Positions 1 through 6,136 of a DNA stretch of 64,000 nucleotides are shown here, in pieces. A program made the translations under genes and the position numbers. Each line of letters begins with the position of its first letter. The stretch's first letter is position 1. The notes beneath the pieces are model-generated. The model saw only the letters and a program-made list of their open reading frames with translations, had not been told where the DNA came from and did no database searches. The DNA comes from Arcobacter acticola. Lineage in GTDB: Bacteria > Campylobacterota > Campylobacteria > Campylobacterales > Arcobacteraceae. The stretch covers positions 186,001 through 250,000 of the forward strand of contig NZ_CP042652.1 in assembly GCF_013177675.1 (NCBI RefSeq), in the 5' to 3' direction.

Positions 1-344
1 AATAGTTTTTATAAAAACAAAAGATAATCTTATACCAATTGGTAAAGAGGAGAATCGAATTTATGAAGCTTTAATAGCTAGAATAACTCTATCATTCCTT
101 GCTTATAATCTAACAAGCTACATTAACCGAATCAATAATGAACCACAAACTCTTGGTAATCTTTTTAGAGATTTGGAGTGCCAACTTGAAACTTTAGCTA
201 TATCAATGGAAATATTCCTAAAAATATTAGAACAATTGATACAATCAGCTCAAATTGTCAAGAGAAATAAAGATTTAGAACAGATTATCCATATGCTAAG
301 GGTTTACACCAAAAAACAGTTAGGTTTTATGTGCGAAAGTTGAG
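1..344 (+). mobile_element. 3' fragment of IS4-type element, internally deleted transposase
   Basis: The reading frame matches the C-terminal part of the complete transposase at 10717-12075 (GKEENRIYEALIARI, ending LGFMCES). The final 17 bases (328-344) are the same terminal inverted repeat as in the complete copy. After LIPI (ends at base 40) the frame jumps directly to GKEENR. Compared with the complete copy, 35 codons (105 nt) are missing in frame, including the Y-x2-R-x3-E signature that carries the catalytic glutamate. The copy is therefore dead. Its 5' part lies outside the window. The stop codon is at 341-343. Confidence 0.9.
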
Positions 345-761
345 TTACTAAATACTAAAGGTATTTGGTATCTTATAGCAACTCAAGAGGATGAAATTAA
401 AACTTTTAGCTTCAAAAAAATCACTAAGCTAGAAAAAACATCTCAAACTTTTCAAATAGAGCAAAGCATAATTGATAAAATTAATAACGATGATAATGTT
501 TGGTTTAGTAATAGTGAAATAGAAGTAGTATTAAAAATAAAAAAAGAAGTAGCCAACTATTTTTTAAGAAGAAAAATCATTCCTAATCAAATAGTTTTAA
601 AAGAACTGGATGATAAAGGATTACTAGTTTCTTGTAAAGTATCATTTGATGAAGAGATACTAAAAATAGTTAGATACTGGATACCAAATGTAGAGATTAT
701 CTCACCTGATTATCTAAAAGAAAAACTTGAAAATGGTTTGAAAGAGTATTTGAAAATTTAG
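345..761 (+). pseudogene. WYL-domain transcriptional regulator, C-terminal remnant cut by IS
   Basis: An open frame without a start runs from the IS end to TAG at 759-761, about 138 codons. It begins LNTKGIWYLIATQEDEIKTF, the WYL motif of WYL-domain regulators, and continues into a C-terminal WCX-like segment. WYL proteins normally carry an N-terminal winged HTH, which is missing here because the IS fragment abuts the WYL domain. WYL regulators often control defence or DNA-damage genes and bind ligands. Family assignment rests on the WYL motif and position. The remnant is probably non-functional unless expressed from within the IS. Confidence 0.7.
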
Positions 762-770
762 AAAATTATT

Positions 771-799
771 TTGACAAAAGAAAATGATTGTAATATAAT
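771..799 (+). promoter_or_regulatory. Near-consensus sigma-70 promoter
   Basis: TTGACA at 771-776 and TATAAT at 794-799 with a 17-bp spacer match the vegetative consensus exactly. An AAAAGGAGT ribosome binding site follows, and then the ATG at 825. This is unusually strong for this phylum, where -35 boxes are often degenerate. It should drive the MNT/HEPN pair. Confidence 0.8.
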
Positions 800-824
800 C
801 GAACAAATAAAAAAGGAGTAATTT

Positions 825-1130
825 ATGCCACTAAGTGAAGATAAAAAATCTAATTTTATAGAAATAATAAAATCTCAATTATCGCAATTCTCTGAAATCT
901 CAAAAATAGTTTTATTTGGCTCTTTTGTGAAATCATCAGAACCAAATGATATAGATATAGCCATAGTACAAAATTCAAATGATAATTATTTAAAATTATC
1001 TTTGAAATATAGAAAAGTTTTAAGAGATTTATCAAAACAAATTCCATTGGATATTGTTCCTATAAAGCAAGGAGCAAATGGTATTTTTTTAAACGAAATA
1101 GATAAAGGTTTGGTTATTTATGAAAGATGA
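825..1130 (+). CDS. MNT-type minimal nucleotidyltransferase (antitoxin-like)
   Basis: A 101-aa protein with the nucleotidyltransferase signature: GS at residues 32-33, DID at 42-44 and a third acidic position near D76 (LDIVP). The GS-to-DxD spacing is 8 residues, shorter than the X10 of classical MntA. MNT proteins paired with HEPN partners act as antitoxins, in studied cases by AMPylating the HEPN toxin. The stop overlaps the start of the HEPN gene by 11 nt, implying translational coupling. AAAAGGAGT sits 5 nt before the ATG. Family confidence is high; antitoxin function is inferred from pairing. Confidence 0.85.
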   Translation: MPLSEDKKSNFIEIIKSQLSQFSEISKIVLFGSFVKSSEPNDIDIAIVQNSNDNYLKLSLKYRKVLRDLSKQIPLDIVPIKQGANGIFLNEIDKGLVIYER

Positions 1131-1503
1131 AACAAAACTTTGGCTTGATTATGCAAAAGAAAATCTTCTTTCTGCTCAAATACTTTTGGAAAGTTCCCTT
1201 TATAATACCGTTTTACAAAACACTCAACAATCTATAGAAAAAGATTTGAAAGCTCTTTTTATAGAAAAAGGTATAAAACTACAAAAAACACACAGTATTT
1301 CATCTTTAGTGGAAACCTTAAAACAAAATAATATTATTATTGATATTAGTGAAGATGATATGGATTTAATTGATTCAATTTATTTATCATCGAAATACCC
1401 TTTTGGTTCTGTACTTCCTGATTTTGAACCTGATAATAGTATCTGCGAAACCTGTATAAATATAGCAATAAACATAAAAGAAGATGTGAAAACTTACCTT
1501 TAA
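1120..1503 (+). CDS. HEPN-domain protein, partner of the MNT gene
   Basis: A 127-aa, mostly helical protein of the HEPN (PF05168-like) type: N-terminal WLDYAKENLLSAQILLESS, a KTHSI segment, and LSSKYPFGS before the last helix. HEPN proteins coupled to MNT genes form toxin-antitoxin or nucleic-acid-binding pairs. The RNase motif R-x4-6-H is not present, and no arginine is visible anywhere in the protein. It may therefore be a non-catalytic HEPN, unlike the HepT-like protein at 20184-20537. It overlaps the upstream MNT gene by 11 nt. Confidence 0.8.
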   Translation: MKDETKLWLDYAKENLLSAQILLESSLYNTVLQNTQQSIEKDLKALFIEKGIKLQKTHSISSLVETLKQNNIIIDISEDDMDLIDSIYLSSKYPFGSVLPDFEPDNSICETCINIAINIKEDVKTYL

Positions 1504-1576
1504 ATCTAAAAATGACACAACCTTACTCTTCTCATTGGTAAAATTATAATAGTAGAAGAGAATAAAGGAAAATAAA

Positions 1577-1753
1577 TTGAAAATCTCAAAATTGAGTACA
1601 TTACTTAAAGTCTGGCTTAAAAATAATAGTTTTTCAATGGCTGATATATGTACTAATTCCAAATTTGAAAAATTTAAAGAAAATAATATAGAAGAACAGG
1701 TATTTAAATTAGATTTATTTACAAGGAGTGATAGTGAAACTATACCTAGATGA
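1577..1753 (+). CDS. Possible small protein upstream of the cREC gene
   Basis: A 58-codon frame starts at TTG 1577, preceded by an AAAGGA-like site, and ends at TGA 1751-1753. It overlaps the start of the next gene by 20 nt. The product starts MKISKLSTLLKVWLKNN and contains FSMADICTN. It has no recognisable domain. Overlap with the downstream gene suggests co-translation, but the TTG start and short length make this tentative. Confidence 0.35.
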   Translation: MKISKLSTLLKVWLKNNSFSMADICTNSKFEKFKENNIEEQVFKLDLFTRSDSETIPR

Positions 1754-2048
1754 TATACGAATTCCTAAAGATGATGATTTTATCATTGTTAGAAGTTTCC
1801 AAGAAGCTGTAAAATTTGTACAACAAAATGGAATACCAAATTATATATCTTTCGACCATGATTTAGGTTGTGATGATTTAAATAATATCTATCCTAGTGG
1901 ATATGACTTTGCAAAATGGCTAATTGAAATGAATTTAGATAATTTGTATAAATTTCCAAAAGATTTTAAATTTAATGTTCATTCAGCAAATCCAATTGGA
2001 AAAGCAAATATTGAGGGGATATTGAATAATTATTTAAAGAAATTTTAA
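1734..2048 (+). CDS. Cyclic-phosphate-processing-type receiver (cREC) domain protein
   Basis: A 104-aa protein with LDDIRIP near the N terminus, SFDHDLG in the middle (about residues 44-50) and HSANPIG near the C terminus. This pattern matches the stand-alone cREC_REC receiver-like family, which comparative genomics links to RNA or cyclic-phosphate processing. The GTG at 1734 is chosen because AAGGAG at 1723-1727 gives good spacing; a GTG at 1728 would overlap the ribosome binding site. The gene lies among accessory genes next to an MNT/HEPN pair. Family call is from motif memory; the reaction is unknown. Confidence 0.6.
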   Translation: MKLYLDDIRIPKDDDFIIVRSFQEAVKFVQQNGIPNYISFDHDLGCDDLNNIYPSGYDFAKWLIEMNLDNLYKFPKDFKFNVHSANPIGKANIEGILNNYLKKF

Positions 2049-2071
2049 AAATTATTATTAAAAATCAAGAA

Positions 2072-2093
2072 TGAGTCATTTGTGAGTCATTTG
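2072..2093. repeat. 11-bp perfect tandem duplication
   Basis: TGAGTCATTTG occurs twice back to back (2072-2082 and 2083-2093) in the gap between the cREC gene and the XRE remnant. No function is evident. It could be an operator or a slippage duplication. Confidence 0.6.
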
Positions 2094-2103
2094 GTGGGTA
2101 TAA

Positions 2104-2331
2104 TTATTTCAAAGGTTCAAAGAAATCACAAATATTGACATCTAAAATTTGTGATATTTTTAGTAGATGTTCAAGATTAAAATGTTTACCATTGTAATAA
2201 ATTTCAGCACTTGAAACAATAGATACTGATTTGTAGACCATTTGTAATGAAAGATCAAGTTGTGATAAGCCTTTTTCTTTTCTTATTTTTGCTACATTTC
2301 CCCAATGATTTGGTAAAGCTAATCCGTTGAG
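2104..2331 (-). pseudogene. Start-less XRE-family helix-turn-helix remnant
   Basis: On the minus strand, 76 codons without a stop encode an XRE/Cro-type HTH: VAKIRKEKGLSQLDLSLQM, then EIYYNGKHFNLEHLLKISQ and ILDVNICDFFEPLK before TAA at 2104-2106. An in-frame TAG lies immediately upstream (2332-2334). No ATG, GTG or TTG occurs before the middle of the HTH, so the 5' end appears lost. It fills most of the gap between 2049 and 2398. Such regulators commonly accompany toxin-antitoxin or phage genes. It is probably a relic. Confidence 0.6.
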
Positions 2332-2372
2332 CTATTTTGTGTGTTATGTTTATAGTCTACATTTATACAATG

Positions 2373-2378
2373 TATAAT
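2373..2378 (+). promoter_or_regulatory. -10 element for the 2399-5655 operon
   Basis: TATAAT lies at 2373-2378, about 20 bp before an AGGAG ribosome binding site and the ATG at 2399. The -35 region is weak, as is common in Campylobacterota. It is the only clear promoter ahead of the five-gene operon. Confidence 0.45.
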
Positions 2379-2398
2379 AAAAAATAGGAGAATTAAAA

Positions 2399-2797
2399 AT
2401 GGAAATAAATAAAGAACAAGAAGCATTAGCTAAAAAGAAATTTGAAGATGATATCAAAAATGTTGATTCAGATGATGTTGATTATGCATCTAAAAAGGGA
2501 AAAACAAAAATTGATGAATTGGATAAAAATCCTCCTAGCGTATTAATGAAAGTATGGAATGATTTAAAATTAATGATAAATTTAATAATAGATTATGTAA
2601 AAGGAGACTATACGAATGTTCCTTGGAATACAATTGCTGCGATTACAGGTGCAATAATTTATTTTGTTTCACCAATTGATGTAATTCCAGATTTTATACC
2701 TGTAGTAGGATATGTTGATGATTTAACTGTGATTAAATTTACATTGGATTTAGTAAGTGAAGATTTAATAAAATATAAACAATGGAAAAATAATTAA
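2399..2797 (+). CDS. YkvA-family (DUF1232) protein
   Basis: A 132-aa protein whose C-terminal half has the YkvA/DUF1232 hallmark: IIYFVSPIDVIPDFIPVVGY followed by VDDLTVIKFTLDLV. The N-terminal half is charged and probably cytoplasmic. DUF1232 proteins are small membrane-associated proteins of unknown biochemical role, sometimes found next to defence or stress genes. This is the first gene of a five-gene same-strand cluster (gaps 20, 40, 3 and 17 nt). An AGGAG site precedes the ATG. Family confidence is high; function unknown. Confidence 0.8.
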   Translation: MEINKEQEALAKKKFEDDIKNVDSDDVDYASKKGKTKIDELDKNPPSVLMKVWNDLKLMINLIIDYVKGDYTNVPWNTIAAITGAIIYFVSPIDVIPDFIPVVGYVDDLTVIKFTLDLVSEDLIKYKQWKNN

Positions 2798-2817
2798 TAC
2801 ATATTAAGGAAAATATT

Positions 2818-3045
2818 ATGCCAATACCAAAAGTAAAAACTGGACCAACAGCTGGGCAAGAAAGAAGTAGAAATAATTATGGGGTATGGAGAAGAAAGAG
2901 AAGTGATACGGGTTCAATAAGAGAAAAAAACGATTATTCATCTTCTGAAAATTCTAACACATTGCAAAATATAGTTGCAATAGTTACTACGGTAGGTATG
3001 GCTGTTGGTGGAATAGTTAAGTTTATAAGAAGATTAAAAAAATGA
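2818..3045 (+). CDS. Small basic protein with one C-terminal membrane segment
   Basis: A 75-aa unrecognised protein. The N-terminal 45 residues are hydrophilic and rich in Arg, Ser and Asn (GVWRRKRSDTGS). A hydrophobic stretch follows (NIVAIVTTVGMAVGGIVKFI), ending in RRLKK, consistent with a tail anchor or single TM helix. AAGGA precedes the ATG, and it starts 20 nt after the YkvA-like gene, so it is probably co-transcribed. Confidence 0.6.
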   Translation: MPIPKVKTGPTAGQERSRNNYGVWRRKRSDTGSIREKNDYSSSENSNTLQNIVAIVTTVGMAVGGIVKFIRRLKK

Positions 3046-3085
3046 AAAAATACTAATGTAATATTATTTTAGGATAAGAAAAATT

Positions 3086-3883
3086 ATGAATGAAAATTTA
3101 GAAAAAATAAACCCGAATAAGCTTATTATTGGGACATTACTTGTTATATTTTTAGTAATAATGATTTGGAAAATATTGTACATACAAAATAGTTATTCTT
3201 TACTCATTCCCTTTTTTGTGTTGATTACTATAAGTTATAGTTTTATTGAAATAAAGATTTATGAAAGAAGTTGTTTTATTTCTTGTTATTTTAATGAAAA
3301 AACATTATTAGCAACAATTTTAACTGGACGCATATTTTTAATTCTATTATTTGTTATATTTTCAATTATGATGACAATAAGTTTGATGTATAGTTTAATA
3401 GATTATGAGATGAAAATGTGGATTTATTTAATTGTTCAGATAGTATTTATGGTAATTTTATATAAATTTTTTCTTAGAAAATTCAGCAAAATTATTAAGG
3501 AACATTTTTTAGAAATATTTGTTAGAGAATTAATAATTAAAATCTCCCATATTTTTTTACTGGGATTTGCTATTTATTTAATAATGAATGGATTTGAACC
3601 AGATTACTTAACCCATGATTTACAAAGTTCAATCTCAAATGCTACAAATTCTATAAGTTCTAAATCTGAAATAACTGAATATATTTTTAGATTAAAAAGA
3701 GAAATAGATGCAATTTTTTGGTGGAGTATTGTTAATTCAACAGAAAAAATGCAGGAGGGGGTTTATAAAACTTTGATTTGGTCTAGTTTTATAATAATAA
3801 ATTGTTTGGCAATATTAGGAATTAACCGATTTATAGGTCAAATAATATATTTATTGAATAAATTATTTAAGGAAAAGAGATAA
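3086..3883 (+). CDS. Hypothetical polytopic membrane protein
   Basis: A 265-aa protein not recognised from any family. About five or six hydrophobic helices are visible: around residues 13-30, 38-52, 83-105, 110-127, 147-166 and 230-250. A hydrophilic segment at about 170-228 contains ELIIK-type and Asn/Ser-rich sequence and likely faces outside or forms a re-entrant loop. It ends only 3 nt before the next gene, implying tight coupling. Function unknown. Confidence 0.65.
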   Translation: MNENLEKINPNKLIIGTLLVIFLVIMIWKILYIQNSYSLLIPFFVLITISYSFIEIKIYERSCFISCYFNEKTLLATILTGRIFLILLFVIFSIMMTISLMYSLIDYEMKMWIYLIVQIVFMVILYKFFLRKFSKIIKEHFLEIFVRELIIKISHIFLLGFAIYLIMNGFEPDYLTHDLQSSISNATNSISSKSEITEYIFRLKREIDAIFWWSIVNSTEKMQEGVYKTLIWSSFIIINCLAILGINRFIGQIIYLLNKLFKEKR

Positions 3884-3886
3884 TAA

Positions 3887-4936
3887 ATGGAAAAAGATTC
3901 TGAAATGAAGCAAATTGAAGATGCAAAAGTTGATGTAGTTTTTGAAAAGAAAAATTTTTTTTCAAAAATGTCACTCTTTGAGAAAATATTTTGGTTAGTA
4001 ATAATTATTATGTCTATTATTTATTTGGCAGCTCAATTAGTAGCATTTAAAAATATGGAAAGAATTAGTGATAAAAAAATACCAATTATTACTAAATATG
4101 TAGCAAAAGAAAATTTAGAAAAGTATAAAGATAATATATCTATTGACTTACAAAATAGAGTATCAATAATGGAAAGTACAGTAGATAATGAAATAGATAG
4201 ATTATTCAATAGGGTAGAGAATAATTTAGATAATTTCTTAGACTTTCATTATTCTATAAAAGGAGAATATATTGAATTATCAGCAATGATAACGGAGGAT
4301 ATTGGAGAATTGATAACAGATAAATTGTTTGGACAAGAATTTAATGATGAAGTACAGAATTCGTTAAAAACAATGAATGATATGTATAAGTTAAATATGA
4401 AAGAACATTTAAAATTAATTGATAATTATGCTTTAGAAAATGTAGATTTAGAATTAAATTCAAATTCATTACAAACATTACGTGATGAAATAAATACAAA
4501 TAAAACTATACAAGAAGGAAAAGCTGGAGTTCTTCTTCTTGCTGGATTTAGTTCCAAAGTTATTCAAGCGATAACTACAAAACTGGCTGCAAAAGTTGCT
4601 TCTAAAGTTGCTTCTAAAGTTGCAATTAAAACTGGAAAATTTGCGGCTTCATCTGTTGTAGGTGCTTCTGGAATTGTATGTGGTCCTCTTGTTGTAGTAT
4701 GTGCACCAACTGCTGCAATTATAACTTGGTTTGCAACTGACGCAATAATAATATCAGGAGATGAATATTTTAATAGAGAAGAACTGAAACAAGAATTATT
4801 AAAAGAATTAAATGAAAATAAACTAATATTTAAACAACAGTATAACTCTATATATTTTGAGACTATGAATCAAATATCGCAAGAGAGTAAAAAAAGCTAT
4901 GAAGATACAAAAGTTTTAGTAAAAGATAAGTTTTAG
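3887..4936 (+). CDS. Hypothetical membrane protein with coiled coil and Gly/Ala-rich hydrophobic region
   Basis: A 349-aa unrecognised protein. It has a cytoplasmic N terminus, one TM helix around residues 32-52, a long acidic helical region (about 60-210), then an Ala/Gly-rich hydrophobic block (about 215-285) beginning AGVLLLAGFSSKVIQ and including a KVASKVASKVAIK repeat. The C-terminal helix is charged. The hydrophobic block after a coiled coil resembles membrane-inserting segments, but this is inference only. It is tightly coupled to its upstream neighbour and 17 nt before a HEPN-motif gene. Confidence 0.65.
   Translation: MEKDSEMKQIEDAKVDVVFEKKNFFSKMSLFEKIFWLVIIIMSIIYLAAQLVAFKNMERISDKKIPIITKYVAKENLEKYKDNISIDLQNRVSIMESTVDNEIDRLFNRVENNLDNFLDFHYSIKGEYIELSAMITEDIGELITDKLFGQEFNDEVQNSLKTMNDMYKLNMKEHLKLIDNYALENVDLELNSNSLQTLRDEINTNKTIQEGKAGVLLLAGFSSKVIQAITTKLAAKVASKVASKVAIKTGKFAASSVVGASGIVCGPLVVVCAPTAAIITWFATDAIIISGDEYFNREELKQELLKELNENKLIFKQQYNSIYFETMNQISQESKKSYEDTKVLVKDKF
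4592..4627 (+). repeat. 12-bp in-frame tandem repeat (x3)
   Basis: AAAGTTGCTTCT occurs at 4592-4603 and 4604-4615, followed by a diverged third unit at 4616-4627. It encodes K-V-A-S / K-V-A-S / K-V-A-I within the hydrophobic region of the membrane protein. A slippage-prone site could vary the helix length. Confidence 0.6.
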
Positions 4937-4953
4937 AATAATAAGGAGCAAAT

Positions 4954-5655
4954 ATGGGAAAAAATGAGAATTTATCAAAAAAATCTAAACATGAAGATAT
5001 AGGAAGAATAGTTGAATTTAGCAAAAGATTAGAAACTTTTTTACAAGAAAATTATAAAGCAGAAGGTAAAGGATTACACGAAAAGATAAGTAGTATAGAA
5101 GATAAATTATTAGCAGATTTTATTGAAGTTAGAATATTAAGAAAAATAGCTACGATAAGAAATAAAATAGTTCATGATGATAATTTCGAATTTGAAGGAA
5201 TAATTGATGAATTTGAAGATTTATTTCAAATAGTTTTTAAGCAATTAGAAATAGCAAAAAATAATAAAGAAAGAAAAGTAAATAATCGGAATAATCCAGA
5301 AGATAAGTTTATTAATAAAAATAAATTAAAAGATGAAGATAATAAATATTCAAAATTTATAAAAATATTAATAGGAATTACAGTTGTTTTATTTTTATAT
5401 TATTCTGTATTTAGTGAAAATCCTGAAATAATAAAAGAAAATATAAAAGAAATAAATAAAATAATATTATTGGAAGAGGAAAAACTAAATAATCTACATA
5501 ATAAATTAAAAAAAGAACAAGAAAAACAAGGTACTCTTCGAACATTTTTTTATGATAATGAAGTAGTAAATGATTTAGAAAAACAAATTAAGATGCAGAA
5601 TGATAACTTGAATATATTTATAAAAGAGCTGAATAAAGAAGAAAAAAAATTATAG
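4954..5655 (+). CDS. HEPN-motif protein with TM helix and C-terminal coiled coil
   Basis: A 233-aa protein with three parts. Residues 1-105 are a helical domain containing RNKIVH, a perfect R-x4-H HEPN RNase motif (R69, H74). Residues 133-153 are one TM helix (ILIGITVVLFLYY). Residues 160-233 form a charged coiled coil. HEPN domains with this motif are often metal-independent RNases in conflict systems; related helical domains also occur in non-catalytic proteins. A strong AAGGAG precedes the ATG. It is the last gene of the five-gene cluster. Family name not recognised; RNase activity is inference. Confidence 0.6.
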   Translation: MGKNENLSKKSKHEDIGRIVEFSKRLETFLQENYKAEGKGLHEKISSIEDKLLADFIEVRILRKIATIRNKIVHDDNFEFEGIIDEFEDLFQIVFKQLEIAKNNKERKVNNRNNPEDKFINKNKLKDEDNKYSKFIKILIGITVVLFLYYSVFSENPEIIKENIKEINKIILLEEEKLNNLHNKLKKEQEKQGTLRTFFYDNEVVNDLEKQIKMQNDNLNIFIKELNKEEKKL

Positions 5656-5670
5656 CTTGTTTGATTTACT

Positions 5671-5721
5671 ATAAACTCCATTTCATAATAAACCTGATTT
5701 TATTATAAACTATATTTTATA
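5671..5721. repeat. 17-bp imperfect tandem repeat (three units)
   Basis: Three consecutive 17-bp units each begin ATAAAC and end in a T-rich block (5671-5687, 5688-5704, 5705-5721). They lie between the end of the HEPN/TM gene and the first copy of the 411-bp duplication. There are no spacers, so it is not a CRISPR. It may be an iteron-like operator or a degenerate repeat. Confidence 0.55.
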
Positions 5722-5804
5722 ATAAGAGAAAAACATGGATTTAGCAACACTTCAAAAAATAACAAAATCCACTTTGGCTTATGGGATTTTTATATTAATA
5801 TAAA

Positions 5805-5831
5805 AAACAACTAAAGGTTTTTTAGTTGTTT
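5805..5831. terminator. Rho-independent terminator, copy 1
   Basis: AAACAACTAAA (5805-5815) and TTTAGTTGTTT (5821-5831) form an 11-bp stem with a 5-nt loop. The stop codon of the truncated DUF2238 copy lies in the stem. Confidence 0.7.
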
Positions 5832-6136
5832 ATCGTGATATTTTCGCAAAATTATAAGTGCTAAAATAGAACCAAATAACGCCCAAAACATATCGCTTTG
5901 TGTATCCCAAATATAACCTTGTGTTCCTAAAAAATCATTTGCTGCCTCATTTGTAAAAATTGCAACCCACCACTCTATTAACTCATAAAATGCTGAAAAT
6001 GCTAAACAAAAACAAACTATAAAAAAATTTCTCCAAGCTTCTATTTGAATTATATTTTTTCTAATGATAATTTCCCTTGCAATCATCGCTGGAACAAATC
6101 CTTGGGCTAGATGACCTACTTTATCATAGTTATTTC
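5811..6136 (-). pseudogene. Truncated DUF2238 membrane protein (copy 1)
   Basis: This encodes the C-terminal 108 residues of the DUF2238 protein at 7978-8565, identical where they overlap (from NNYDKVGHLAQGF to the end). The 5' part is replaced by the IS end at 6137; IS sequence adds a spurious MIKMRKSG start up to 6158. The remnant arose by duplication, not independent decay, because it has no substitutions. It is presumably non-functional. Confidence 0.9.

Larger units (their letters stand above)
5726..6136. repeat. 411-bp direct repeat, copy 1 (left of IS)
   Basis: This stretch matches 7893-8303 over its whole length by inspection, with an offset of 2167. It ends exactly at the first base of the IS1634-type element. 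It contains a 22-codon reading frame (5735-5803), a terminator hairpin and the C-terminal part of a DUF2238 gene. Confidence 0.9.

Noticed and set aside
5671-5721. Possible CRISPR array
   Set aside because: The 17-bp units are directly adjacent without spacers, only three exist and no cas genes are nearby.
5735-5803. 22-codon ORF (MDLATLQKITKST...), also at 7902-7970
   Set aside because: Very short, no recognisable peptide, no clear ribosome binding site; present twice only because of the duplication.
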